Of a stretch of DNA of 24,055 bases, positions 8,037 to 15,649 are shown in pieces. The stretch's first letter is position 1, and the number at the start of each line of letters is the position of its first letter. The stretch is from a virus: IMG/VR virus record IMGVR_UViG_3300048041_000062, positions 1 through 24,055 of that record, one strand, 5' to 3'. The notes below the pieces were generated by a model, which worked only from the letters and a program-made list of their open reading frames with translations, was not told the DNA's origin and made no database searches. The position numbers were made by a program, and so were the translations under genes.

Positions 8037-9140
8037 TTAAGACGTATTCTTAGGTTGTTTCTTACGCTTTTTTAATTTTACAGAAGATTGATATGGTACG
8101 TAACCAAAAAGATTAGGGGTTCTAGAAATTGTTGCACCCATTGGATTAGCGACACTAGCTATACTACCAGATGCTGTTGATCCACTTGATGCTGTTTCTA
8201 GTATCTTACGTAGTTTTCTGATAGACTCTTCTAAAGATTTACCGTTATTACGAGAATTCCATTCAGTATCTAATTCTTTAGCTAAACCCGGACCAGCTGG
8301 TGTGCCTGTTGCAGTATTAATCCAATTACGTTTGTCGCCATCAACTTTACGTTGATAATTTTCAATTTTTCTTCCTGGTATCTTAATCGGTATTGTATCA
8401 GCATTGGACGTAGGTGTCGCCTTATCAGGTTGAGTTGGGTGTGGCACTGATTGGGCTTGTTTTTTTGATGTTGATTGGGCCTGTTGAAGTGTTACCTTAG
8501 ATTTTGTATTATTTTGTGCAGTAGATGCGCCAATTGATTGTCGTAGAATAGTTAAGGCGGCTTGTTCATCACCTTGCTGTATTAATGATATAGCATTTTC
8601 AACAGCTTCTTTTGATAATCCAAACGTTGCTGCAGGTTCTGTTTGAGTTTTAGCTTGACCAATTTTTTCTTCATCATCCACTTTTTCTTCATCTTCCCAA
8701 TGTCGTTCTAATTGTCTTAATGCACCCGACGCTATTATCATTTCTGCGATTTTTTGTCCTGCATTGCGGGCACCGTTAGTAAGATTTGTTACCTTAAGTT
8801 CTTTATTAACATCTTGTATTTGTTCTAATGACAATGTTTTTATTTTCGCATCAGCCATTAGATCACGTAATACTTCGTTAACTACACTTACTACATCATT
8901 GTTCTTTAGTTTCATTTTTAATGTCAGGTACCTATATATAACATACATAGTCACCGTTGGCCAGTCTACTCTTTGCAATCCCATGAAATTCATAAAGGCA
9001 TTTTCGTGCTCATTCGTAAATTTTTTGATTTGCGCCGCGCCAACTCTTTTATTTTTAGCTTTCTGATCAAACCAACTTGATATATTGAGGATAGGAATTG
9101 CTTCATTAAGCTGAACCTGAGTAAAGTCTAAGGCTCTCAT
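8037..9140 (-). CDS. Probable late phage protein, unknown function
   Basis: A 367-residue protein. Residues 1-150 are helical (MRALDFTQVQLNEAIPILN, then DVVSVVNEVLRDLMADAK and QKIAEMIIASGALRQLERHW). Residues 150-270 are a Gln/Ala/Ser/Thr/Pro-rich linker. The C-terminal part has KSLEESIRKLRKILETASSG, then SGSIASVANPMGATISR, and ends in a basic tail (KLKKRKKQPKNTS). The start overlaps the end of the upstream gene by 4 nt (ATGA at 9140-9137). The low-complexity linker and basic tail suggest a virion-associated or head-core protein, as an inference. No enzyme motif is seen. Confidence 0.7.
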   Translation of the reverse strand: MRALDFTQVQLNEAIPILNISSWFDQKAKNKRVGAAQIKKFTNEHENAFMNFMGLQRVDWPTVTMYVIYRYLTLKMKLKNNDVVSVVNEVLRDLMADAKIKTLSLEQIQDVNKELKVTNLTNGARNAGQKIAEMIIASGALRQLERHWEDEEKVDDEEKIGQAKTQTEPAATFGLSKEAVENAISLIQQGDEQAALTILRQSIGASTAQNNTKSKVTLQQAQSTSKKQAQSVPHPTQPDKATPTSNADTIPIKIPGRKIENYQRKVDGDKRNWINTATGTPAGPGLAKELDTEWNSRNNGKSLEESIRKLRKILETASSGSTASGSIASVANPMGATISRTPNLFGYVPYQSSVKLKKRKKQPKNTS

Positions 9141-9382
9141 TTTTTGTTCCTCAGTTCACGGATCTTTCTACTAAATTTTTTCTCGTCTTCAGCTACTATA
9201 CTTCGATATAAACGCTTTATCAAATCAGCAGCATCCTCGTCGGAATAACTTTCTTTAATTAAATGCACTAGATTCACAGCACTAGCAATAATATGGGATG
9301 CACGATTCTCGATAACAGTATGCTTATTTTTAGCTGGTATTACTTTATCTAATTCGTCAATGAAATTTTTAATATCGGCCAC
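9137..9382 (-). CDS. Small helical protein with likely GTG start
   Basis: A frame is open from an ATG at 9427, but I chose the GTG at 9382 (VADIKNFIDELDKVIPAK). AAAAGG (9395-9390) lies 7 nt before it, and a minus-strand late-type box TATAAATT (9439-9432) would start transcription near 9426, at or after the ATG. The resulting 81 residues are helical with charged repeats (YSDEDAADLIKRLYRSI) and a basic end (FSRKIRELRNKK). It is translationally coupled to the 367-residue gene by ATGA. The function is unknown. Confidence 0.6.
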   Translation of the reverse strand: MADIKNFIDELDKVIPAKNKHTVIENRASHIIASAVNLVHLIKESYSDEDAADLIKRLYRSIVAEDEKKFSRKIRELRNKK

Positions 9383-9434
9383 GAGCCAACCTTTTGTTAT
9401 AACTGTATGAATATTTAGCCAAAACACAATAATT

Positions 9435-9442
9435 TATAAATA
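9435..9442 (+). promoter_or_regulatory. T4-type late promoter, usable in both directions
   Basis: The plus strand reads TATAAATA, 26 nt before the ATG at 9469, with GAGGAT as ribosome site in between. The opposite strand of the same stretch reads TATAAATT (9439-9432), one base from consensus, and faces the gene at 9382. The box pair therefore could serve both divergent genes. Confidence 0.75.
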
Positions 9443-9468
9443 CTTAAGCAATATAGAGGATCAATATC

Positions 9469-9921
9469 ATGCAACAGAAATTTTTAGTAGAAGAATTGAG
9501 AAAAATATCAAACAGTCTAAAGAAAATCAATGAAGCTGATATGCCTTCTACTCCAAACGATGATGAAGAAGAAGAATCATATGGTGCTGACCCAGATGCA
9601 GACGCCAATGACAGCGGCAATGATACTGATGTAGCATCAGACGCACAAGCAGATGCTAGTATTGATGATATGATGACTCATGAGAAAGAACCAGAAAAAC
9701 TTGAAGGTTCTGTAGCTGTTAAAAACCTTGCAGGATTGCTAGGTATTGACAATACAAGCTTATTTGTTAATGCATTCAATGCATTAAAAGCAGGTAAAAT
9801 ACCAAGCAACCAACCACAAGTTAGAGAATTAGCTATTGCATTTTATAAGTTATTAGCTGCTGATGCTAGCACAACTAGCAAAGTGCTAAGCCAATTACGT
9901 AGAATACATAAAGCTAGTTAA
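9469..9921 (+). CDS. Acidic phage protein of unknown function
   Basis: A 150-residue protein: a basic amphipathic N-terminal helix (MQQKFLVEELRKISNSLKKI), a very acidic Asp/Glu/Ala segment at residues 24-78 (DDEEEESYGADPDADANDSG), then a helical C-terminal domain (VAVKNLAGLLGIDNTSLFV to SQLRRIHKAS). A perfect late promoter and a GAGG ribosome site precede it. It ends convergently two bases from the helicase gene. The layout of a charged linker plus a small helical domain suggests a virion assembly or scaffold-like protein, but nothing specific is recognised. Confidence 0.75.
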   Translation: MQQKFLVEELRKISNSLKKINEADMPSTPNDDEEEESYGADPDADANDSGNDTDVASDAQADASIDDMMTHEKEPEKLEGSVAVKNLAGLLGIDNTSLFVNAFNALKAGKIPSNQPQVRELAIAFYKLLAADASTTSKVLSQLRRIHKAS

Positions 9922-9922
9922 G

Positions 9923-11341
9923 TTATCTACGTATTAAATTACGTAGACTGTCTAATTTCGCAGCACTGGTTGTTACATTAGAAGCTCCGGCTGGTACGGG
10001 TGATTTCTTAACTATATTATTATTCTTTCTTCGTAATTCATCAAATACTTCTGCTCCATTGGCTACTCCATTAGCGGCTGCTTGAGCCTCCTCATCTAAA
10101 TCAAATATCTTTAAGGTATTGGGATCAAATCCCAAATACACTTTACTCCCAACACCACTACTTGATCTGGTCTTAAGAAATTGTATTTGATATTGTCCGC
10201 GCTCTTTCATAGCAGAACTTGCAAATATACTCATAACATTATCTGCTGTTTGAATTTTACTGAGTCCACCAGCAATCATACTTTGATCATGTTCTTGTTC
10301 TGCAACCGCACTTCGATTTAACTGACTTGCTGTAATACCTACTGTATTATGTTCTACTACTAAACCTCTAAGTTCTTCAGTTACATATTTGTCTTTAATA
10401 TACAAATCACTCGGATTGATCAATTTGTTAGTTGGATACAATAAATCAAGATAATCAACTACTAATGCATCTGGTCTCTTCTGTGTTACAATTTCATAAT
10501 TTTTAATATATGCCTTGATATCATTACAATTACTACCCTGTGGCATCTGCTTGATATGAAGTAGGCCAGAATTAAATCCTGCCTGTTTAACTTTAATTTC
10601 TACGGCGTCTAAGTTTCTGAATATCTCTTTAGTACCGTATTCGGTCAGCATACTATCCATACGCATACTGGTTAATTCTTCACTTAATTCAAGTGTTATA
10701 TAAATTACATTTAGATTTTGTTTAATTAGATATAAACTCTGATTCTGTAAGAACAGACTCTTACCTGCACCAGATCCACCACACCATATACTAAGTTCTC
10801 CCCTATTAATTCCGCCATATAACTTGTCGTCAATTGTCTTCCAACCGGTTGATACTTGTCCATTTCTGTTTCTAACTCGCATTAATCTCTCCCTAGGATC
10901 ACTAAAATAATCAGTACCTAAATCACTTTGCAAGCTAATCAGAATTGCTTCTCTGACTAATCGTTCAACTTCTCCATAATTACCTTTCTCTATTAAATCA
11001 ACGCTATCTGTAATAGCTAATGCTATTGCTTTATTTTTACAAAATCCTTCTATCTCATCTAGAAAACTATCTTGATGTTGTATCGTAATATTATCGATTA
11101 TCATAAAACCAAGGTTATGCTGAGCATTGAGATGCTCAACCTTAGGCAGAGTATGATACTTATTAGCATACTCAAGTATAAACCTCATTGGAGCACGCAA
11201 TTTACTATCAAAATACTTTGGATTTATTATATTCTGGCAGCGTGTAAAAATCTCTTCACTACTCAACATAATATCTATTAAGAGTTTTTGCTTATCTGCC
11301 GAATAGTCTATGTTGTCTTGTGCGTCTTCTTTACGTGCCAT
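9923..11341 (-). CDS. 41: Replicative DNA helicase, T4 gp41/DnaB-like
   Basis: A 472-residue protein with the two-domain DnaB layout. The N-terminal helical domain covers residues 1-150. The RecA-like ATPase domain has TGWKTIDDKLYGGINRGEL, Walker A GGSGAGKS (188-195), the motif YITLELSEE (214-222) and Walker B DALVVDYLDL (291-300). A later VGITASQLNR carries the Gln of the DnaB core. The protein forms a hexamer that unwinds duplex DNA at the phage fork and works with the primase encoded just upstream. The last 60 residues are Ala/Asn-rich and end LDSLRNLIRR, a possible partner-binding tail. GGAAG lies upstream of the ATG. Confidence 0.95.
   Translation of the reverse strand: MARKEDAQDNIDYSADKQKLLIDIMLSSEEIFTRCQNIINPKYFDSKLRAPMRFILEYANKYHTLPKVEHLNAQHNLGFMIIDNITIQHQDSFLDEIEGFCKNKAIALAITDSVDLIEKGNYGEVERLVREAILISLQSDLGTDYFSDPRERLMRVRNRNGQVSTGWKTIDDKLYGGINRGELSIWCGGSGAGKSLFLQNQSLYLIKQNLNVIYITLELSEELTSMRMDSMLTEYGTKEIFRNLDAVEIKVKQAGFNSGLLHIKQMPQGSNCNDIKAYIKNYEIVTQKRPDALVVDYLDLLYPTNKLINPSDLYIKDKYVTEELRGLVVEHNTVGITASQLNRSAVAEQEHDQSMIAGGLSKIQTADNVMSIFASSAMKERGQYQIQFLKTRSSSGVGSKVYLGFDPNTLKIFDLDEEAQAAANGVANGAEVFDELRRKNNNIVKKSPVPAGASNVTTSAAKLDSLRNLIRR
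9926..9947. terminator. Perfect 8-bp hairpin at convergent gene ends
   Basis: TCTACGTA (9926-9933) and TACGTAGA (9940-9947) flank a 6-nt loop. The hairpin overlaps the last codons of the helicase gene and follows the stop of the acidic protein gene. It lacks a clear U-tract, so it may be a 3' stability hairpin rather than a full terminator. Confidence 0.45.
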
Positions 11342-11399
11342 ATTTTATTAACTTCCGTAGCTTGCATTCTATATTACATTTTACATATGTTATTTGCAT
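11331..11399 (-). CDS. Possible 22-residue ORF between primase and helicase
   Basis: MQITYVKCNIECKLRKLIKY starts at an ATG overlapping the primase stop (TAATG, 11401-11397) and ends inside the helicase start (TAA 11333-11331). It could be a coupling leader that carries ribosomes to the helicase start, or chance. No homology can be judged at this length. Confidence 0.2.
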   Translation of the reverse strand: MQITYVKCNIECKLRKLIKYGT

Positions 11400-12421
11400 T
11401 ATTTTTTGAACATCTTCCTTTTAATTCCAATTTGCAATTTACTCGTCGTTCTTGCAGCAATAGCACTTCGTAACGAAAAAAGTTTACCATATTTTCGTGA
11501 TGCATCAGCTGCATCTTTAACATCATCTTCCCATTCAGGAAAACTAACACACCAATCATTATCTAATGCAGCATCAATTAATCCTTGATTTTTACGTTGT
11601 CTGTCAGGTAATACTATCTTAGTCTTGTATGTGCTATTTAACCAGGCTATTTGTGCCTTGTTTAGTTCACTTCCTAATGTACCAATACATGATAGTGCTA
11701 TAGCATCAAATGGACCTTCAACTAATAATATAAACTCTCTAGTTGTATTATTAAGTATATCACAATTGAACAAATATCCTGGTTGCAATTCACTGTTAAA
11801 ATATCTAGGATTACCCTTAGGTGGAATACCTGCATATCTTGCTGTCCATCCAACTACTTTACCTGCTTGATAGAATGGGATAATTACCCTATTATTCATA
11901 CTGTATTTTGTTTTGGGGCTCCAATAATAATCCCATCCATTTGCAACTACATTACCTCTAGACATCATGTAACCGAATACATTCATAAATGATTCAGGTA
12001 TATCTTCTTCCTCAACCACACTTTCAAACGGCACGGCACCATCTGGTAAAGATATTTCATGAAATTCATTTGCAAACTTAATAGGTATATTGTCAATAAC
12101 TACGTCTATACCATTTATTTTGTTGGTTAATAACTCTAATTTGACTTTGCTTATATCTTCACGTGATATACCCATCCAAAACATTAATGATTCGAAACTT
12201 TCACTAAGCGACGTAGTATCAAATTTAGCTTTAAATCCGCAATTATAACAATTGTATATTATCACACCTGTATTTTGTATTAAGAAATTTCCACGAGATC
12301 GCGTATCGTGCCTATGACCTCTATGATGGCAACAAATTGAATTAAAATTTATCCATCCTAGTACACTTGTTTTGCGTCGCATTGGCAAATGTGCTGTAAT
12401 TAAATCATAAATTAAAGACAT
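11399..12421 (-). CDS. 61: DNA primase, T4 gp61-like
   Basis: A 340-residue protein. The N-terminal zinc-binding part has CCHHRGHRHDTR (Cys30/31, His32-36) and a second pair Cys58/Cys61 in YNCYNCGF, the layout of phage primases, although the first half is Cys-His rather than the usual Cys-x-x-Cys. The Toprim part has LLVEGPFDAIALSCIG with the catalytic-type Glu, and later IVLPDRQRKNQGLIDAAL, where family members usually have a DxD pair; here the third position is Gln. It makes RNA primers for the lagging strand with the helicase encoded immediately downstream. The adjacency of the two genes supports the call. The weakened acidic pair may be tolerated or a sequence error. Confidence 0.9.
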   Translation of the reverse strand: MSLIYDLITAHLPMRRKTSVLGWINFNSICCHHRGHRHDTRSRGNFLIQNTGVIIYNCYNCGFKAKFDTTSLSESFESLMFWMGISREDISKVKLELLTNKINGIDVVIDNIPIKFANEFHEISLPDGAVPFESVVEEEDIPESFMNVFGYMMSRGNVVANGWDYYWSPKTKYSMNNRVIIPFYQAGKVVGWTARYAGIPPKGNPRYFNSELQPGYLFNCDILNNTTREFILLVEGPFDAIALSCIGTLGSELNKAQIAWLNSTYKTKIVLPDRQRKNQGLIDAALDNDWCVSFPEWEDDVKDAADASRKYGKLFSLRSAIAARTTSKLQIGIKRKMFKK

Positions 12422-12495
12422 AACTTATTATAGTGCAAATTAATTTTTATACAATACCATTGACCATTTAAATAATTTATACTAAAATATATTTA

Positions 12496-13695
12496 ATGTT
12501 TTTATCATACAAATTTCGATTATATCCAACAGAAGAGCAAGAGGAAATTTTAATTTCTTGGTCTCATATCAATCGATATATTTGGAATTATTTTCTTGAA
12601 CAAAATATAGAAAAATACAATAAAGAGAAGAAATTTATATTCTTTTTTGAAATGAGTAAATTATTACCTAAATTAAAACAGTCACAACAATTTTTACAAG
12701 AAGTACCAGCATGCACTTTGCAACATACTTGCAAACAATTAGATATTACAATTAAAAGATCATATAAATTAAAATTGGGTTTTCCTAAATTTAAACCAAA
12801 AAAACAAAATAAATTATTATCTTTTTATATACCACAGACTAATAACCAAATTAAATGGACTAAAACAAATGTAATTATTCCAAAATTAGGTAAAATTAAG
12901 TGGAAGAAATCACGTAAACTAAAAGGAAAATTGAAATCAATTACTATAAAATATGAAGGTAATAATTGGTATTGTTCTGTATTAGTTGAATCAAATAAAG
13001 AAATAAAACCAATATTAGATCAAAATAATACAATTGGTATTGATTTAGGAATTAAAAATTTCATTATTACATCAAATAATGAAATTTTTAATTTACACCC
13101 TAAGTTATTCGAAAAAGAACAAAAAATAGATAGTGAGCAAAAGAAATTATCAAAAAAGAAAAAAGGAAGTAAAAACAGATTAAAACAAATTAAAAAATTA
13201 AGAGCAGCTTATACAAAAATAAGATTTGCAAGAATTGATAATGCACATAAGATAAGTACTTCGATAGCCAAGAAATACTCTGGTGTTGCAATAGAAGATT
13301 TGAATATAAAAAGCATGATGAAAAATCACAATTTATCTAAGAAAATATCTCGAGCAAGTTGGTATCAAATAATTCGATTATTAGACTATAAAACTAACGT
13401 AGTCAATGTAAATCGATTTTATCCCAGTAGTAAAATTTGTTCTCATTGTGGAAATATACAGAAAATACCTTTAAATATTCGAACATATGATTGTATTAAT
13501 TGTGGAATGTCAATTGATCGTGATCTAAATGCAGCAATTAATATAAAAAATATTACCTTTGTCAAGAAGGGAAATTACGCCTGTGGAGATGCCTCTAATG
13601 GGGATATAAATCAAATTATATCTAGTTATGTATCGTTGAATCAGGAAAAATTCGAGACAGATATTATTACTAATATCTTTGGCCTTGAATACTAA
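12496..13695 (+). CDS. tnpB: TnpB (IS200/IS605-type) RNA-guided nuclease, no TnpA
   Basis: A 399-residue protein of usual TnpB length. The N-terminal MFLSYKFRLYPTEEQEEILI is the family signature. RuvC-I is TIGIDLGIKNF (Asp183), RuvC-II is VAIEDLNIKSM (Glu267), and RuvC-III is SIDRDLNAAINI (Asp341/343). The four-cysteine zinc knuckle is C315-x2-C318 and C333-x2-C336. All catalytic and zinc positions are present, so an active enzyme is plausible. In this family the protein uses an RNA transcribed from its own 3' end to cut DNA next to a short motif. No transposase gene accompanies it. It faces away from the primase and runs into the structural-like gene at 13702. The gene is very A- and Lys-rich and has no clear ribosome site. 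Confidence 0.95.
   Translation: MFLSYKFRLYPTEEQEEILISWSHINRYIWNYFLEQNIEKYNKEKKFIFFFEMSKLLPKLKQSQQFLQEVPACTLQHTCKQLDITIKRSYKLKLGFPKFKPKKQNKLLSFYIPQTNNQIKWTKTNVIIPKLGKIKWKKSRKLKGKLKSITIKYEGNNWYCSVLVESNKEIKPILDQNNTIGIDLGIKNFIITSNNEIFNLHPKLFEKEQKIDSEQKKLSKKKKGSKNRLKQIKKLRAAYTKIRFARIDNAHKISTSIAKKYSGVAIEDLNIKSMMKNHNLSKKISRASWYQIIRLLDYKTNVVNVNRFYPSSKICSHCGNIQKIPLNIRTYDCINCGMSIDRDLNAAINIKNITFVKKGNYACGDASNGDINQIISSYVSLNQEKFETDIITNIFGLEY
13659..13678 (+). other. Hairpin at tnpB 3' end, candidate part of a guide-RNA scaffold
   Basis: AGATATTA (13659-13666) and TAATATCT (13671-13678) form a perfect 8-bp stem with a TTAC loop, within the last codons of tnpB. TnpB guide (omega) RNAs overlap the 3' end of the gene and carry hairpins near the element's right end, so this is where one would be expected. 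The element end and guide cannot be fixed from one copy. Confidence 0.4.
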
Positions 13696-13706
13696 TTAAA
13701 ATTAGT
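13691..13706. repeat. Inverted repeat across the convergent tnpB/structural gene ends
   Basis: ACTAATT (13691-13697) and AATTAGT (13700-13706) surround two bases and overlap both stop codons. It may be a 3' hairpin for either gene or part of the TnpB element boundary. It has no run of T long enough to call it a terminator. Confidence 0.45.
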
Positions 13707-14481
13707 TCTTGAACAATACCCTAAGAAATCTACCAGTATTGGAGATATCTGGTCTAAATATAAACCTTATCCAATACGCATTTATAGTAAGATTAAATGG
13801 TGCAGGACCACACCAATTATTAGTTCGATTAAATTCATAAAACTCAGTTGTAGGAGTCAATGGTATTCTGAACCATTGAGTTGGCAATGGTGCATCAACT
13901 GTTAAGCTTCCTTCTACCCAAAACTTACCAGTCCAATTTTCTTGATAAACAGCAATGCTATGCATTCCATTTGCTCTTCCAATTTGAGCATCTCCTGGGT
14001 ATGCGCCAGTTACCCAAATTGTATAATCGTATAAATCAACTGGGGTTGGAGTAAATTGATTTTCATATATCTCTATAGCAGGCTGTAGACTACTTACAAC
14101 CCCTTCCATTAATTCAAAACTACCAAATGTATTTTTGTCAACATCAGTATATAGATACTCGCCATTTTGTTCATCATCAAACATCTGTATTACATATCTA
14201 TAATATCCCGGAGACCAAGTATGAATATCATCATTATGTAATGTAAGTCTGGCTTTACCTTGCTGTTCATCAGTTATAGTACAATACTTCTTAAGTAGAA
14301 CTTCTGGTGAATTCATTAGTTTAACCGTAGGTCCAATACTCACACGGTCAGCTCGTTGTATCTGCGCCTGTAAAGTATTATTGAATAGCTTTATAGGTCG
14401 TCTGTCATTGTTTCTAATAATAAAATCAATGTTATTAGAAACACCTTTATATATTTTTGTGTTGTATTGAACGTTAGGCAT
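13702..14481 (-). CDS. Probable tail/baseplate structural protein
   Basis: A 259-residue protein from MPNVQYNTKIYKGVSNNIDF. I prefer the ATG at 14481 because AGGA (14490-14487) precedes it, whereas the ATG at 14559 coincides with the predicted late transcription start and would add 26 residues. The N-terminal part (KIYKGVSNNIDFIIRNNDRR, then LFNNTLQAQIQ) resembles the small beta-sandwich domain seen in phage baseplate and receptor-binding proteins. The rest is rich in aromatic residues and Asn (WSPGYYRYVIQMFDDEQNGE, GKFWVEGSLTVDAPLP), as in carbohydrate-binding tail parts. It ends against tnpB. The structural role is inferred. Confidence 0.7.
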   Translation of the reverse strand: MPNVQYNTKIYKGVSNNIDFIIRNNDRRPIKLFNNTLQAQIQRADRVSIGPTVKLMNSPEVLLKKYCTITDEQQGKARLTLHNDDIHTWSPGYYRYVIQMFDDEQNGEYLYTDVDKNTFGSFELMEGVVSSLQPAIEIYENQFTPTPVDLYDYTIWVTGAYPGDAQIGRANGMHSIAVYQENWTGKFWVEGSLTVDAPLPTQWFRIPLTPTTEFYEFNRTNNWCGPAPFNLTINAYWIRFIFRPDISNTGRFLRVLFKN

Positions 14482-14564
14482 GTTGATCCTATCAATCGTT
14501 GGGTCATATTTCACTAGACTGATGTATTCATGAAACTTGTAGAGAAAAATTATACTCATTTACT

Positions 14565-14572
14565 TATTTATT
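14565..14572 (-). promoter_or_regulatory. Late-promoter-like box
   Basis: The minus strand reads AATAAATA, one base from TATAAATA. Transcription would begin near 14559, giving a leader of about 78 nt to the ATG at 14481. Confidence 0.45.
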
Positions 14573-14621
14573 ATGTAATTTCTGGTTATCCTAAATACTT
14601 AAAAAGTATGTAAAATACAGT

Positions 14622-14704
14622 GATAAATAAATTTTGTCTGCTGCATTGTTAGCAAGTATGGCATATGATGGAATATGCCATCAGTAATTTGCAAGATTTG
14701 AAAT
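14622..14704 (+). promoter_or_regulatory. Late-promoter-like box with hairpin leader
   Basis: GATAAATA (14622-14629) is one base from the late consensus. The leader contains TGGCATAT (14659-14666) pairing with ATATGCCA (14673-14680) around a GATGGA loop. The loop GATGG (14667-14671) could instead pair with CCATC (14678-14682), so two exclusive hairpins are possible. The ribosome site before the ATG at 14705 is weak. Confidence 0.4.
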
Positions 14705-15085
14705 ATGATTGATAAACCTTCGTATAAATTAGTTCAAGAAAAATTTCCATTCCTCACAATAATAAGTCATCTGGGTACTGAACACTTAGGCATAATACAA
14801 CATGCCGACAATTTATTTGTGAGCATTTATATCATGGATATAAGCTTTACAGCCGAAATGAAGAGAAATTTTTTAGAATGTGGTGAAACATGGTGGTGGG
14901 AAAGTAACCGCACCATACCAATTAACATGTTTCTAAGAGATAGATTTAGGCCCTATCGAAACCATTTAAAAACATTCGCCAGAAAAGACACTACAATAAT
15001 ACAAGGTCCTATTGTCAATTTAAAAGACCTGATTAACAAGAGACTAAAAAGAAGAACGATACAGCTTATTAGAAATCTATCATAA
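14705..15085 (+). CDS. Phage protein of unknown function
   Basis: A 126-residue protein, MIDKPSYKLVQEKFPFLTII. The first half reads as a beta-rich fold (LGIIQHADNLFVSIYIMDIS), followed by TWWWESNRTIPINMFLRDRF and a strongly basic C-terminus (NKRLKRRTIQLIRNLS). There is no membrane segment or signal peptide. It is the only gene of its plus-strand unit and ends 10 nt from the convergent gene at 15096. I do not recognise it; the basic tail could bind nucleic acid. Confidence 0.65.
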   Translation: MIDKPSYKLVQEKFPFLTIISHLGTEHLGIIQHADNLFVSIYIMDISFTAEMKRNFLECGETWWWESNRTIPINMFLRDRFRPYRNHLKTFARKDTTIIQGPIVNLKDLINKRLKRRTIQLIRNLS

Positions 15086-15095
15086 CGTTATAAAA

Positions 15096-15320
15096 TTAGT
15101 TGTCTATAATATTAACTTCTGTAATTCTGAATCTACTATGATCCCAAGGATCAAGCTCAACACATTTTTTTTCATAATCGGTCCCAGATTTCATCTCAGC
15201 ATTCTGCTTGGCGATAATTTGATCAACATAAATTTCCGCTTCCTCATTAGTCCAAAACGCAAACTCAGGTTCACCAAGACCTTCAACCCAATTGTCTGGG
15301 CAGACAACAAAAATTTTCAT
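15096..15320 (-). CDS. Small acidic protein of unknown function
   Basis: A 74-residue protein, MKIFVVCPDNWVEGLGEPEF, with an acidic middle (WTNEEAEIYVDQIIAKQNAE) and a beta-like end. It looks like a small alpha-beta domain in which a strand is followed by a helix over the Glu-rich part. Its ATG overlaps the previous stop (ATGA at 15320-15317), so it is the last gene of a three-gene coupled unit. The function is unknown. Confidence 0.65.
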   Translation of the reverse strand: MKIFVVCPDNWVEGLGEPEFAFWTNEEAEIYVDQIIAKQNAEMKSGTDYEKKCVELDPWDHSRFRITEVNIIDN

Positions 15321-15649
15321 TCTTCTCCTATAGCCAATTCAATTGCTTTATCATACACAGCCAATACATCATCTAGTGTTCTACCCGGAGCATCATTCCA
15401 ATGAGTTAGCTCCGGTTCATTGCCTAATTTGACAGCTTTCCACAGGTATTGAAGGCCATTACATTCAAGGAAACGGATATTCAATAACCCATTAGCCTTA
15501 TAACAAGCTCCGACCATACACCAACCGAATGCATCTTTGTTTGCAAACGATACTGGTGTATTGTCAGCAGCTCTTGCATAAGCGCCTTTAGTCCAACCTT
15601 TCACAAGTAGTTCTCGGGCAATCTGCAACGCTTCTACATGATTGTTCAT
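15317..15649 (-). CDS. DUF6197-like protein
   Basis: A 110-residue protein with the pattern I associate with DUF6197: an N-terminal ARELLVKGWTKGAYARAADN, a central FGWCMVGACYKANG, and a C-terminal LTHWNDAPGRTLDDVLAVYD followed by KAIELAIGEE. The family occurs in phages and bacteria and has no established function. Both ends overlap neighbours by ATGA (start 15649, stop 15317), so translation is coupled through the unit 16131-15096. The family assignment is from memory of the motif pattern. Confidence 0.7.
   Translation of the reverse strand: MNNHVEALQIARELLVKGWTKGAYARAADNTPVSFANKDAFGWCMVGACYKANGLLNIRFLECNGLQYLWKAVKLGNEPELTHWNDAPGRTLDDVLAVYDKAIELAIGEE

Noticed and set aside
11072-11992. Several short plus-strand and one minus-strand frames over helicase and primase genes
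   Set aside because: Helicase and primase motifs are unambiguous in the other frames; the short frames carry no recognisable pattern.
13691-13706. Intrinsic terminator for tnpB
   Set aside because: The inverted repeat is all A/T apart from one C/G pair and has no T-run after it, so I list it only as a repeat.
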